A stretch of DNA of 64,000 nt from Lachnospiraceae bacterium KGMB03038 (GCA_007361935.1 CP041667.1:3128501-3192500); one strand, 5' to 3'. Counted from the first letter of the stretch, positions 15,444-24,497 are shown. The notes: generated by a model not told the origin, from the letters alone. Translations and numbers: made by a program.

Positions 15444-16352
15444 TCAGGAAATGGTTTGAAAGCAGATATCATTTCCAGTCACCGTCAATTTTGCCTCTGT
15501 ATTGATAGGGATTGTAAGCGCATCTCCTATATGTCCGGCGTTTACTCCGCAGGCTACCGGACCTCTCGCTGCTTCCAGCGCTTCCCGCGCAAGCTGGAGA
15601 GCGCTTCCCGGCCGCCCCGGCGTATCACAGTCTGTCAAGGCTCCTACCACGACTCCCGCAGCCTCCTGTAATTTCCCCGCCATGGCAAGCTGGGTAAGTA
15701 TCCCGTGGATACGGTAAGGCCGTTCTCCTACTTCTTCGATAAACAGGATCTTTCCCTTGGTGTCAATCTCCCAGGGCGTTCCCATCAGGCGGCTGATCAG
15801 GGTCAGATTGCCTCCCGTGATCCGCCCCTGGCCGCAGCCCTCCCGGAGCGCCTTCATACCCGACCCATCCAGATTGGCAAAAATCCTCGGACGCTCCGGC
15901 TCCGCCGCCATTTCCAGAAAAAGTTCCATCGCTTCTGGAGTTGCCGGCCGCTTAACGCTATAGAGAGTGGGCCCATGAAACGTAACCAGATTTGTTTTTT
16001 GACTGATCGCCATATGCAGCGCTGTATTATCGCTGAATCCGGAGAATACCGGCCTGTTTGCTTCCAGCGTCTCATAATCCAGATACTCCAGCAGAGTCAT
16101 GGTTCCATACCCGCCCCACATACAGAAAATTCCTCTGTTTTCCTCATCCCGGATCACCTGGTTAAATATGGACGCTCGTTCTTTCGGGGATCCATGACGG
16201 AAGGCCATATCTTTGGAGAATGTTACTTCAAATCCTTTCTTCTCCAAATATTCACGCGCTCCCTCCATACCTTCTTCCGTAAACGCGTTTGCCGGATCTA
16301 TAACGCAGATCCGATCCCCCGGCCGCAGCGGTTTCGGATAAATACTCTTCAT
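15444..16352 (-). CDS. LD-carboxypeptidase (peptidase S66, LdcA/MccF family)
   Basis: 302 residues. The S66 nucleophile Ser lies in FSGFSDNTALHMA (after the conserved CMWGGYGTMTLLEYLD) and the catalytic Glu and His in the C-terminal half (ILFIEEVGERPYRIHGIL; NAGHIGDALTIPI). No signal peptide, so it is cytoplasmic, as expected for LdcA, which trims the terminal D-Ala from murein tetrapeptides during recycling; MccF-type members instead cleave peptide-nucleotide antibiotics. The ATG is preceded by GGAAATTG, a modest ribosome site. Peptidoglycan recycling is the more likely role, since no microcin genes are nearby. Confidence 0.88.
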   Translation of the reverse strand: MKSIYPKPLRPGDRICVIDPANAFTEEGMEGAREYLEKKGFEVTFSKDMAFRHGSPKERASIFNQVIRDEENRGIFCMWGGYGTMTLLEYLDYETLEANRPVFSGFSDNTALHMAISQKTNLVTFHGPTLYSVKRPATPEAMELFLEMAAEPERPRIFANLDGSGMKALREGCGQGRITGGNLTLISRLMGTPWEIDTKGKILFIEEVGERPYRIHGILTQLAMAGKLQEAAGVVVGALTDCDTPGRPGSALQLAREALEAARGPVACGVNAGHIGDALTIPINTEAKLTVTGNDICFQTIS

Positions 16353-16405
16353 ACTTGCAATTTCCTTCCCGTATTTAATTTATACAGATTTCTGGCTTTA
16401 TTGTA

Positions 16406-16771
16406 TCACTCTCCAGACTCCCGCGCAAACGGAGGCGGAAGAATCTTGCCTTTGGAATCGCAGTAGATCACATCCCAGATCAGATAATGTCTGTAATGAA
16501 AATCTGTCCGGTAGATTTCCAATTCATAGACCGCCTCCGGCCTAGGGCCGTTGATACGGATATTTTCTTCGACCACCTCTTCCGCCACCTGTTTCCGGTC
16601 AATTGGAAGAAGAGAGTTTACCACCACGCAGAGTCGGATGCTGGCGCTTCCCTGGCTGGTGAAAATAGAAGAACTATACACCTGGATGGGCCTGCTCTCA
16701 CAAATGCAGAAGCCTCCCAAAAGCACCGCCAGCACAATAACTGCCGCTTTTATTTTTCCCCGCTTTTTCAA
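16406..16771 (-). CDS. small membrane-anchored protein of unknown function
   Basis: 121 residues, not recognised. The N-terminus MKKRGKIKAAVIVLAVLLGGFCICE is a typical uncleaved signal anchor; the remainder (RPIQVYSSS...YRTDFHYRHYLIWDVIYCD) is soluble and predicted outside the cell, with acidic, beta-rich character. GGGAGAAAGCA precedes the ATG. It lies 53 bp upstream of the LD-carboxypeptidase gene on the same strand and may be co-transcribed, hinting at a cell-envelope role, but nothing more can be said. Confidence 0.6.
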   Translation of the reverse strand: MKKRGKIKAAVIVLAVLLGGFCICESRPIQVYSSSIFTSQGSASIRLCVVVNSLLPIDRKQVAEEVVEENIRINGPRPEAVYELEIYRTDFHYRHYLIWDVIYCDSKGKILPPPFARESGE

Positions 16772-16883
16772 TGCTTTCTCCCTGTTTTAATTTATACTAT
16801 ATTTATTTACAGTGTAATTTAATACATCTACTTTTTCAATCACAATCTGGGTATACTGATGAAAAGGCGGTGTGGGGTTGAAA

Positions 16884-17111
16884 ATGAGCAAGATTATCAT
16901 CAATATAGAAGCTGTCCTGGCAGAAAAAGGCGTCAGCAAGACTCAGCTTTGTTACGCGTGCAGACTTCAGCGTACCCAATTGAATAATTACTGCAAAAAC
17001 AAGGTATCACGGATCGATCTGAACACGCTTGCTAAAATCTGTGATTTTCTGCAGTGTGACGTGGGCGAGATCCTGCGGCTTGAAAAAGAGGATGAACAAG
17101 AAGAGACATAA
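16884..17111 (+). CDS. small XRE-family HTH regulator
   Basis: 75 residues and essentially a single Cro/C1-type helix-turn-helix of the YozG/HTH_26 type: VLAEKGVSKTQLCYACRLQRTQLNNYCKN with the characteristic C-terminal NTLAKICDFLQCDVGEILRL. No effector domain. The ATG at 16884 is preferred (AAGGCGG upstream); a GTG four codons earlier is an alternative. It stands alone, upstream of the aroF promoter and in the same direction. Targets unknown. Confidence 0.8.
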   Translation: MSKIIINIEAVLAEKGVSKTQLCYACRLQRTQLNNYCKNKVSRIDLNTLAKICDFLQCDVGEILRLEKEDEQEET

Positions 17112-17169
17112 TAAGGAAGGCGGCTTCCATCTGACGCCTTCTTTTTATGTCTTTTTTCATACAAAACTG

Positions 17170-17198
17170 TTGACAAACTCTATCGCCGGCGTTAAGAT
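17170..17198 (+). promoter_or_regulatory. predicted sigma-A promoter of aroF-aroB
   Basis: TTGACA at 17170-17175, 17-base spacer, TAAGAT at 17193-17198. A transcript would begin near 17205, some 55 bases before the aroF start. Confidence 0.65.
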
Positions 17199-17260
17199 AT
17201 CCTTAGTTTTCGCACTTTAAACAGATAAAATTTTACAGTGCGAATATGGAGGATATTCTT

Positions 17261-18274
17261 ATGATCATCGTATTAAAGCCAAATTCAACAAATGAACAGG
17301 TAGCCCGTGTAGAACAGCTTGTGAAAATGCGTGGACTGGACACCCATATCGTTGTAGGTACAGGTCAGACGATCATCGGCTGTATCGGCGATACTTCTCG
17401 CATCGATCCTCGCTTATTCGAGGTCAACCCCTATGTAGATAAAGTTATGCATGTCCAGGAGCCCTATAAGCTGGCAAACCGGGCATTCCATCCAGATAAT
17501 TCTATAGTAGACGTGTCCGGCGTCAAGATCGGAGACGGCCATCTTGGACTGATCGCGGGACCCTGCTCTGTAGAATCAATCGACCAGGTGATGGAGATCG
17601 CCAAGTCCGTGAAAGCCGCTGGGGCCAATCTCCTGCGGGGCGGCGCGTTCAAGCCGCGGACCAGTCCTTATTCTTTCCAGGGACTCGGTCTGGAAGGGCT
17701 GGATATTTTATGCCAGGTCAAAGAGGAGGTTGGACTTCCCATTGTAACGGAACTGATGTCTCCAGAGTATCTGGACATTTTCAATGAAAAGGTAGATCTG
17801 ATCCAGATCGGCGCCCGCAACATGCAGAATTTTGACCTTCTCAAACAGTTGGGACAGGTAGACCGGCCGATCCTCCTGAAGCGAGGCTTAAACGCCACCT
17901 ATGACGAATGGATCATGTCTGCGGAATATATTATGGCTTCCGGAAATGAAAATGTCATCCTGTGCGAACGGGGGATCCGTACCTTTGAAAGCTATACCCG
18001 CAATACCCTGGATCTGCAGAGCATCCCGGTACTGCACAAACTGACTCACCTTCCAGTGATCGTAGATCCAAGCCATGCCGGCGGGAAGTGGTGGCTGGTG
18101 GATTCCATGTCCAAAGCTTCCATTGCGGCAGGGGCGGACGGACTGATGGTAGAAGTCCACAACAATCCCGAGTGCGCCCTATGCGATGGAGCCCAGTCTC
18201 TGAAACCGGAGAAATACGAGCATCTGATCCAGGACGTAACACAGATCGCAAAGGTCGTTGGGAAACAAGTATAG
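17261..18274 (+). CDS. aroF: 3-deoxy-7-phosphoheptulonate synthase (DAHP synthase, AroF/type I-beta)
   Basis: 337 residues; first step of the shikimate pathway, condensing PEP and erythrose 4-phosphate. The N-terminal 70 residues (MIIVLKPNSTNEQVARVEQL...) are the ferredoxin-like regulatory domain of Thermotoga-type DAHP synthases; the barrel follows with AGPCSVES, FKPRTSPYSFQG, LKRG and DPSHAGGKWW. The start is the second ATG (17261), with GGAGG eight bases upstream; the ATG at 17246 would include that site. It is followed by aroB after 23 bp in an evident operon. Confidence 0.95.
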   Translation: MIIVLKPNSTNEQVARVEQLVKMRGLDTHIVVGTGQTIIGCIGDTSRIDPRLFEVNPYVDKVMHVQEPYKLANRAFHPDNSIVDVSGVKIGDGHLGLIAGPCSVESIDQVMEIAKSVKAAGANLLRGGAFKPRTSPYSFQGLGLEGLDILCQVKEEVGLPIVTELMSPEYLDIFNEKVDLIQIGARNMQNFDLLKQLGQVDRPILLKRGLNATYDEWIMSAEYIMASGNENVILCERGIRTFESYTRNTLDLQSIPVLHKLTHLPVIVDPSHAGGKWWLVDSMSKASIAAGADGLMVEVHNNPECALCDGAQSLKPEKYEHLIQDVTQIAKVVGKQV

Positions 18275-18297
18275 GATTAAGGAAACGGAGATTTACT

Positions 18298-19359
18298 ATG
18301 GAACTGACTGTTGATCTTGGAGAAAAAAGCTACCCTATTTATATTGAAAATGGGATATTATCCCAGGCGCTTCCTTATATTAAGAATGTTTTCCCAGGGA
18401 AACGGATCATGATCCTCTCGGACGACAATGTTTACCCGCTCTATGGACAGCAGCTTTTCAATCAGCTTTCCGGCGCTTACGACTGCCGCACCCTGGTTCT
18501 CCCCCACGGGGAGACCGCGAAAAATTTCCAGTCTCTGCCCCGGATCTATGAGGCGCTCCTTCAGGCGGGTATTTCCAGAAGTGACCTTGTGATCGCCCTT
18601 GGAGGGGGCGTGATCGGGGATCTGGCCGGATTTGCCGCGGCCAGCTTTCTCCGGGGCGTGAAGCTCATACAGATCCCTACCTCCCTGCTGGCCCAGGTGG
18701 ACTCCTCAGTTGGCGGGAAAGTGGCCGTGGATCTGCCTCAGGGCAAGAATCTGGTGGGCGCTTTCTTCCAGCCCTCCCTGGTCCTGATCGATCCTTCCGT
18801 GCTTGACACACTGCCGGAACGTTTCCAGAAAGACGGCATGGGCGAGGTGATCAAGTACGGCTGTATCAAGGACGCCCGCTTATTCCAGATATTAGGCAGC
18901 CATTCCTCTTTTGCGGATTTAAAACCGGATCTTTCCCATATCATTTACCGCTGTGTAGACATCAAACGCCAGGTGGTAGAACAGGACCAGTTTGACACCG
19001 GCGAACGAATGCTCCTAAATTTCGGTCATACCCTGGCCCATACCATCGAACAGCATTTCCATTATGAACGGGAAAGCCACGGGGAGGCGGTTGCCATCGG
19101 CATGTATCAGATCAGTAAGATCGCGGAAGAAAAGGGGCTGACCTCTCCCGGCACGGCCGCTTCGATCCTTTCCCTTCTTGAGACTTATGGACTGCCCCAC
19201 ACCTGCGGTCTTTCCATGGGAGATCTGATGGGCGCGATTTCATTGGATAAGAAAAATCTGGGAAATCATTTGAATGTGATCCTGCTCCACGAGATCGGAG
19301 ACAGCTATATTTATCCTACGGATGCGGGATTCTTCGCCGACAAAACTCGAAAGGTTTAA
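18298..19359 (+). CDS. aroB: 3-dehydroquinate synthase
   Basis: 353 residues; second shikimate-pathway enzyme, NAD- and metal-dependent cyclisation of DAHP to 3-dehydroquinate. Motifs: VIALGGGVIGDLAGFAAASF (NAD binding), PTSLLAQVDSSVGGKVAVD, GMGEVIKYGCI and the metal ligands in LNFGHTLAHTIE and the later ESHGEAVAIGM. Start at the ATG at 18298 preceded by GGAAACGGAG; the longer frame to the left lies inside aroF and is not real. The clustering of aroF and aroB with an SDR is unusual only in that aroA, aroC and aroE are absent here. Confidence 0.97.
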   Translation: MELTVDLGEKSYPIYIENGILSQALPYIKNVFPGKRIMILSDDNVYPLYGQQLFNQLSGAYDCRTLVLPHGETAKNFQSLPRIYEALLQAGISRSDLVIALGGGVIGDLAGFAAASFLRGVKLIQIPTSLLAQVDSSVGGKVAVDLPQGKNLVGAFFQPSLVLIDPSVLDTLPERFQKDGMGEVIKYGCIKDARLFQILGSHSSFADLKPDLSHIIYRCVDIKRQVVEQDQFDTGERMLLNFGHTLAHTIEQHFHYERESHGEAVAIGMYQISKIAEEKGLTSPGTAASILSLLETYGLPHTCGLSMGDLMGAISLDKKNLGNHLNVILLHEIGDSYIYPTDAGFFADKTRKV

Positions 19360-19424
19360 GCAGAACAATCCAGCGCGGATATTTCGTCTAACTCTATAAA
19401 CAATCAGAAATGGAGGATCCTTTG

Positions 19425-20180
19425 ATGAATACAGAGAAAAAATTAGAAGGAAAGATCGCCGTCATCACCGGCGCCGGAAAAGGTATTGGCCGGGAAGCCG
19501 CTCTTGCCGTGGCCGCGGAGGGCGCCACAGTCGTAGCCGTCGCCCGGACTCAGACAGATCTGGATAAAACTGTAGAACTGATCCAAGAGGCAGGCGGAAC
19601 CGCCATTTCCCTCTCCAGAGACTTGACTGATGCAGTTCAGGTACAGTCCATGGTGGACACTGTGGTAGAAAAGTATGGACGCATCGATATCCTGGTCAAC
19701 AACGCAGGCGGGTATCCCTCTGAGATCTACGACAAAGTAAAACAGCAGGCCATCAAAATCTGGGAATGGTCAGAAACACAGTGGGATCAGATTATCAAAA
19801 CCAATCTGAAAATTCCCTTCTTATGCATCAATAAAGTTGTTCCCGTCATGATCCGTCAGAGAAAGGGCGACATCGTCAGCGTATCCTCCCGTATGGGACG
19901 TATCGCTTCCCAGATGGGCGCTTACGCCGTGGCCAAGGGCGGCATTGTTACTCTGACAAAGACAACCGCCATCCAAACACAGGAATACGGCATCCGGGCC
20001 AACGCTGTGGCTCCCGGCATGGTAGATACGCCGGGTCAGCGGGTATATAACCATAACGTAGGCCAGGATAATGCCAAGATGGGCAGCGCCGCAGACGTGG
20101 CAAAAGCGATCCGGTATCTCCTTTGTGATGCTCCAGATGTCATGACCGGACAGGTGCTGGATCTATTTCCGACGGTATAG
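19425..20180 (+). CDS. short-chain dehydrogenase/reductase (SDR)
   Basis: 251-residue classical SDR. Coenzyme site TGAGKGIGREAAL near the N-terminus, NNAGG, catalytic Ser in VSVSSRMG and the YAVAKGG Tyr/Lys pair; the C-terminal MTGQVLDLFPT closes the fold. The ATG at 19425 has GGAGG nine bases upstream; the ATG at 19410 contains that site and is less likely. It follows aroB after 65 bp on the same strand and may share the operon. Substrate not identifiable: FabG-like, but it could act on quinate/shikimate-related or sugar alcohols. Palindrome copy 2 begins 7 bases after the stop. Confidence 0.88.
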   Translation: MNTEKKLEGKIAVITGAGKGIGREAALAVAAEGATVVAVARTQTDLDKTVELIQEAGGTAISLSRDLTDAVQVQSMVDTVVEKYGRIDILVNNAGGYPSEIYDKVKQQAIKIWEWSETQWDQIIKTNLKIPFLCINKVVPVMIRQRKGDIVSVSSRMGRIASQMGAYAVAKGGIVTLTKTTAIQTQEYGIRANAVAPGMVDTPGQRVYNHNVGQDNAKMGSAADVAKAIRYLLCDAPDVMTGQVLDLFPTV

Positions 20181-20186
20181 TTAATC

Positions 20187-20220
20187 GGGGCCGGGGGATT
20201 TTTAAAAATCCCCCGGCCCC
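20187..20220. repeat. dispersed GC-rich palindrome, copy 2
   Basis: Perfect 34 bp palindrome, each arm GGGGCCGGGGGATTTTT. The flanks continue the pairing across one mismatch: ATAGTTAAT on the left is complementary to ATTAACTAT on the right, giving a hairpin of more than 50 bases. It sits between the convergent SDR and M24-like genes and could serve as a bidirectional transcription barrier. Confidence 0.95.
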
Positions 20221-20230
20221 AATTAACTAT

Positions 20231-21325
20231 TTATACCTCCAACACTTCCGGCAGCTCAATTCTTCCGCCGCTCTTCGTCTCGTATTTTTTTACCGGCCAC
20301 TTTCCGGCAACAGACAAGATTTCCTGCGTCCCCTCCACGTTCATCACTAATTCTGCTGACTTTGCGCCAGTTACCGTCACGTACCATTCGTACGCTTGAT
20401 TTTTCTTCATTTTTCGTTCCTGATGATACAGCACTCCGCCGTCAGACAGCATATATCCTACCGGTGCTCCGTGTGCATGAACCATCCACTCATTTTCATA
20501 TCCCAATTCCCGGTACATCTGCTCCTGCAGGCTGAAGATCTCCCTGAAAGGAATTCCTTCTACGCTGGCCGCAATGATCTCTGCCTGGATCTGATTTACA
20601 ATGTCGTAGGTTTCCCTCAGCTTTTCCGGCGCTTTCCCCAGGCAGAACATTCTTGCTGTGTTGGAGTGGAGTCCGTACTTCCGCAATACAGGTGACAAGA
20701 GCACTGTCTTCTCAATCCTCTTATCTGTAGGAGTACAATGGCGATACGACTTGATTCGTTCATCACTTCCAAGAAGCAGCACATCCACTTCTGCTCCATA
20801 TTCAGCGCATAGCTTCAGGAACTCTTTCTTCAGCTGGTTCTCTGTCATTCCTGGTCTTAATTTCTGCGCTGCCTTCGATAAGATGATTTCTGTAAGTTCT
20901 CCCAGTTCCCGGTAGCGCTCCACTTCCCGATCGGTCATGGGATATTCCAGCTCATAGATGGCCTCCAGGTCAAATGTCCCTCCTTTCAAGGGGATATCTG
21001 AAACAAATTTACTCCCTTCCAGGAGTGTTTCAATATAGCTTTCTTTCCCTGGAGATTTCCAGTCTAGTTCCACCAAACGGAAATCCATTCCTTCTAACAG
21101 CTCTCCTGCTGCCTTTTTCCCATCGGCCCGCATGGATACCGCAATCTTTTCTCTCTCTGTGATCACCAGATACACGAAACTCTGTTCCTGGCAGAGCACT
21201 ACGCCGCCCTCACGGCCTCCTGTCAGCCAAGAGAAATCGTCCCGCCGGCCAAGTACCATGGCCTCATATGTTTCCTCCTTTAAAAACCGCCGGATTCTTC
21301 CAATCTTTTTTTCAAAATCTGTCAT
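20231..21325 (-). CDS. M24-fold (creatinase/aminopeptidase-like) protein, metal ligands not conserved
   Basis: 364 residues with the two-domain architecture of Xaa-Pro peptidase/creatinase proteins: N-terminal creatinase-N domain (about 1-130) and a C-terminal pita-bread domain starting PMTDREVERYRELGELTE. The usual metal-binding Asp pair is not seen: the family's GYxSDxTRTF appears as GLHSNTARMFCLG. The His in VHAHGAPVGYML is kept. This suggests a metal-independent hydrolase of creatinase type or a non-enzymatic protein rather than a peptidase. It is the last gene of the BMC operon, 41 bp after the isomerase, so a role in that pathway (amide or C-N hydrolysis) is possible but unproven. Confidence 0.75.
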   Translation of the reverse strand: MTDFEKKIGRIRRFLKEETYEAMVLGRRDDFSWLTGGREGGVVLCQEQSFVYLVITEREKIAVSMRADGKKAAGELLEGMDFRLVELDWKSPGKESYIETLLEGSKFVSDIPLKGGTFDLEAIYELEYPMTDREVERYRELGELTEIILSKAAQKLRPGMTENQLKKEFLKLCAEYGAEVDVLLLGSDERIKSYRHCTPTDKRIEKTVLLSPVLRKYGLHSNTARMFCLGKAPEKLRETYDIVNQIQAEIIAASVEGIPFREIFSLQEQMYRELGYENEWMVHAHGAPVGYMLSDGGVLYHQERKMKKNQAYEWYVTVTGAKSAELVMNVEGTQEILSVAGKWPVKKYETKSGGRIELPEVLEV

Positions 21326-21366
21326 ATTCTCACTTTCTATTCCAAAAGATCTCTTTCTGGGACATT

Positions 21367-22785
21367 CTAATCAACTTCAATATGATGATAGACCTCTACG
21401 CCCAGGTATTTGCCCAGCGCTTCTTCTAAAACATCCGCATTCCAGCCCCGGTTCATAGCTACATGATGTTCATAGCCGTTAGCGCAGATATAATGCATCA
21501 TAGATTGGAGTCCTGGCGCGCGGATAATGGCCACACCTCCCAGAGTATCGATCGCATCCTCCACAAACTCGCCCTCTCCCACATACATCTTTACAACACC
21601 TTTACCGTCATCGGTAGAAATCTTCCCATAAGTCATCCTGCCTGGAGCGATCACTCCCTTACAGGCGCCGAAACAATTTTCCTTCCCAAGGCTATTACCA
21701 AGGATATCCAGACTTCCGATGGTGAAATCAGCATTGATAAAAGATTTAGGAAAATTAGAGCAATGGATTCCGATACACATATTTCGATCCTCTCCAAAGC
21801 TGTTGTTCCAGTCCAAATAGCCGGACGGTGACAGGCTTGCCAGATACATTGCGTACATGGTTACAGCGCCCATTACATCTCCCTCACAGGACATAGGGAT
21901 TCCTTCCTCGCCTAACATACTCATGGTCAGACAAGTGGCGCATCCATAATTCTTTTGAACCGCATCCCAACACTGGAGCGATCCTGCCTGGCAGTCATTT
22001 TCCTTCATCCATTTCTTGATTGTTACGTATAATTTGGCTTGTTTGATCACATTTTCATCTGCTACTCCGTCCTCCAGTGTCCCGTAAGCTCGTATACGGC
22101 CAGCTACCTCTCTTACCTCTTCGTTTTCCTCCTGGCTTAACGCGGCGAAGATAATCTCAGCCATATCTACCGGAATTACCTGTACACCAATCTTCTGCAG
22201 CAATTTCTCAGAATAGCGAACTGTCTGGAAGGCTGCTGGCCTAGTTCCTATCTGCGCCACGCGAAGTCCTTTCAGCCCGCTTACGATGCGGCAGATTTTT
22301 GCGAAATTCTCAATATCTTTTGTAAACACATCACTGTTAATGGCGCAGGTATGATAGGTGGTATCTGTAAATGGAATTCCGTACTGATATAAATTATTAC
22401 ACACTGACAATTTCCCGCAGAAAGCATCTCTTCTTCCCGCCAGATCCATCTTATCCTTTTCATCATCGCATGCCTGCACCAGCACCGGTACGCCAAGATC
22501 CGCCTGATCAATGGCACTTACTACGCCGACTTCATCCCCGAAATTCGGCAGACACACGATGATTCCTTGGATCTCTTCTTCCTTTTCCCGGAACAATCTG
22601 GCACATTTCTTCGCATCTTCCTTCGTCTCCACTAATCCGTACCGGGTAGTCTCCTCGTCCAGACATACCGTGCTATACCCTAAGTTCTCCAGCTTTTGCA
22701 GCAGCTCTTTACGTCCCGCCGATGCCAGCAGCGGATTAAAAAAACCGCGAGTTGACACGATTACTCCAAATCCTACTTTTTTCAT
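21367..22785 (-). CDS. L-fucose/L-arabinose isomerase family protein (isomerase 1)
   Basis: 472-residue member of the FucI/AraA-like fold. Recognisable features are the N-terminal MKKVGFGVIVSTRGFFNP, the central GLRVAQIGTRPAAFQTVRYSE and the catalytic-region SCEGDVMGAVTMYAMYLAS (candidate metal-ligand Glu and Asp). It is shorter than classical FucI (about 590 residues). The start is the ATG at 22785, eight bases from GGAGG; two upstream ATGs lie on or beside that site. Its start lies 3 bases after the Fe-ADH stop. A second member of the same family is encoded at 32688-34100; the two are clearly diverged. Likely an aldose-ketose isomerase for the sugar degraded by the BMC, but which sugar is open. 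Confidence 0.82.
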   Translation of the reverse strand: MKKVGFGVIVSTRGFFNPLLASAGRKELLQKLENLGYSTVCLDEETTRYGLVETKEDAKKCARLFREKEEEIQGIIVCLPNFGDEVGVVSAIDQADLGVPVLVQACDDEKDKMDLAGRRDAFCGKLSVCNNLYQYGIPFTDTTYHTCAINSDVFTKDIENFAKICRIVSGLKGLRVAQIGTRPAAFQTVRYSEKLLQKIGVQVIPVDMAEIIFAALSQEENEEVREVAGRIRAYGTLEDGVADENVIKQAKLYVTIKKWMKENDCQAGSLQCWDAVQKNYGCATCLTMSMLGEEGIPMSCEGDVMGAVTMYAMYLASLSPSGYLDWNNSFGEDRNMCIGIHCSNFPKSFINADFTIGSLDILGNSLGKENCFGACKGVIAPGRMTYGKISTDDGKGVVKMYVGEGEFVEDAIDTLGGVAIIRAPGLQSMMHYICANGYEHHVAMNRGWNADVLEEALGKYLGVEVYHHIEVD

Positions 22786-22787
22786 AC

Positions 22788-23921
22788 TCATGACCTCCAT
22801 TTTAAAATATTTATATAGATTTCTTTCAATTCTTTCATCCCAGGCTGTCTAGGATTGCATTTCATAGAAGGATCCTCCTGCGCCATCCTGATCAGGATTT
22901 CCAAATCCTCATTTTTCCCAGACACCTCCAACACTTCCGGGATACCCAGCTTCTGATTCAGACGCCTCAAATACTGGACTAGCCTCCTGCTCCTCACAGC
23001 AGTCCCTCCAAATTCTCCCGGTGCGATTAATTCCATAATCTGTGCGTATTCCTCTCCACATACTGAAAGATTGTATGTGATCACATGGGGCAGAAGTACC
23101 GCATTGCACAAGCCGTGCGGCAGATTATAAAGCCCTCCCAGCTGATGCGCCATAGCATGTACCATTCCAAGCCCTGAATTAGAAAACGCCAATCCCGCAA
23201 GATATTCAGCATATGCCATTGCATCCCTGGCTTCCAGATTTTTCCCATCTTCATAAGCTTTGGGAAGCCAAGCCGCGATCAGCCGGACCGCTTCTTTGGC
23301 ATTTGCGCGGGTAAATGGATTTGCGCCCGCAGACACATAAGATTCCAACGCATGGGTCAGAGCATCCATCCCGGTCTGGGCTGTCAATCGCTTTGGCATG
23401 TCCATCATTAAAAGAGGGTCGTTGACAGCGACATCCGGCACTACCAGACTGTCGATCAAGGACAATTTCCTGTGCTTCGCCTCATCAGTAATGATCGCAA
23501 ACTTGGTGACCTCACTTCCAGTCCCAGCCGTTGTGTTGACCGCGATCAGGAAATATGGTCCGCCCTCTTTTCCTCCCTGGCGCGCGGCTACCAGCCGCAT
23601 TGCCTTCGCACAGTCATGGGCGCTTCCGCCGCCTAGAGAAAGGATCAGATCCGCTCTAGCCTGAAGCAGTAACTCGACCCCCTTTGTCACTGTTTCCAGA
23701 GTTGGATTAGGGCACACCCCATCATAGACAACTGCCTGCGCTCCGGACTTTTCAATTACTTCTTTCACTCTTGTCCCCGCATTAGACGCCGCAAGAAAAG
23801 CATCTGTCACGATCAGACAGCTTCTCCCGCGCCACCGCCTGATATCGTCAGCAATCTTATCCAGGCATCCCGGGCCAAGGTATGTCCTCTGCGGCATCTC
23901 TATTTCGTATGTTTTCTGCAT
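22788..23921 (-). CDS. iron-containing alcohol dehydrogenase
   Basis: 377 residues, group III ADH (FucO/PduQ/EutG type). Motifs: SLGGGSAHDCAKAMRL (NAD site), TTAGTGSEVTKFA, and the iron ligands in DALTHALESYVSAGAN and MVHAMAHQLGGLYNLPHGLCNAVLLPH. In BMC loci this enzyme reduces the aldehyde to the alcohol, regenerating NAD+ for the acylating dehydrogenase. No clear encapsulation peptide at either end. Its ATG (GGAGGGAAAACAGGC upstream) lies inside the 3' end of the BMC-P gene, a 22 bp overlap, so the genes are coupled. Confidence 0.93.
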   Translation of the reverse strand: MQKTYEIEMPQRTYLGPGCLDKIADDIRRWRGRSCLIVTDAFLAASNAGTRVKEVIEKSGAQAVVYDGVCPNPTLETVTKGVELLLQARADLILSLGGGSAHDCAKAMRLVAARQGGKEGGPYFLIAVNTTAGTGSEVTKFAIITDEAKHRKLSLIDSLVVPDVAVNDPLLMMDMPKRLTAQTGMDALTHALESYVSAGANPFTRANAKEAVRLIAAWLPKAYEDGKNLEARDAMAYAEYLAGLAFSNSGLGMVHAMAHQLGGLYNLPHGLCNAVLLPHVITYNLSVCGEEYAQIMELIAPGEFGGTAVRSRRLVQYLRRLNQKLGIPEVLEVSGKNEDLEILIRMAQEDPSMKCNPRQPGMKELKEIYINILKWRS

Positions 23922-24199
23922 GCCTGTTTTCCCTCCAGATACATCTCCGGATGATCAACAATTCCGATAACTGCGTTATTGATAGGCGCATCTTTCACCC
24001 CTGCCGCCATCCGGGCCGCCCCGCCATCAATCGTGACCAGCACGCAGTCTCCTACGCCTGCTCCGGCGGCATCCACAGCAATCTCCGATTTATCCGGGTC
24101 CTTCTCAAATAAATTTCTTACGATCAGAAGCTTCAGCCCTTTCAGGTTCTGTTCCTTACAGGTCGAAACTACCGTTCCGATCACCTTTCCAATATACAT
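23900..24199 (-). CDS. BMC-P pentameric shell protein (EutN/CcmL family), paralogue 1
   Basis: 99 residues. Family features: MYIGKVIGTVVST at the N-terminus, LKGLKLLIVRNL, GVGDCVLVTIDGGAARMA and NAVIGIVDH. Pentamers of this family cap the twelve vertices of a microcompartment. Three paralogues occur in this operon (also 24213-24482 and 29002-29307), all clearly different in sequence. The C-terminus (MYLEGKQACRKHTK) is longer than usual by some 10 residues and overlaps the Fe-ADH start. Gap to the next BMC-P gene upstream is 13 bp. Confidence 0.95.
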   Translation of the reverse strand: MYIGKVIGTVVSTCKEQNLKGLKLLIVRNLFEKDPDKSEIAVDAAGAGVGDCVLVTIDGGAARMAAGVKDAPINNAVIGIVDHPEMYLEGKQACRKHTK

Positions 24200-24212
24200 T
24201 CCATTTGCTCCT

Positions 24213-24482
24213 TCAGGGAATCACCGTTGTATGATCAATAATCCCTACAATCCCCGCATCAATAGGCGCATTACGCTCCGGCACTGGGAATCCGGCGTCT
24301 TTACTCTTTGCCAGATAGACAAAATCTCCTCGTCCTGCCTGTACATAGTCCACCGCCACTAACATATCCCCTTGAGGATTTCCTTGGTTATCCGTCCTCT
24401 GTACGATCAGGAGTTTCCTTCCCTCCAGATGGATATCTTTTCGAGTGGCTACAATAGTTCCCACGACTTTTCCAAAAAACAT
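24213..24482 (-). CDS. BMC-P pentameric shell protein (EutN/CcmL family), paralogue 2
   Basis: 89 residues, compact EutN/CcmL domain: MFFGKVVGTIVATRKD, LEGRKLLIVQR, AGRGDFVYLAKSKDAGF and APIDAGIVGIIDHTTVI. Adjacent to paralogue 1 and to the PduM-like gene (15 bp), within one operon. It lacks the GG(S/A)SAR loop of the other two copies, carrying KSKDAGF instead, so the vertex pore surface probably differs. Confidence 0.95.
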   Translation of the reverse strand: MFFGKVVGTIVATRKDIHLEGRKLLIVQRTDNQGNPQGDMLVAVDYVQAGRGDFVYLAKSKDAGFPVPERNAPIDAGIVGIIDHTTVIP

Positions 24483-24497
24483 CTGTCCGCCTCCCCT

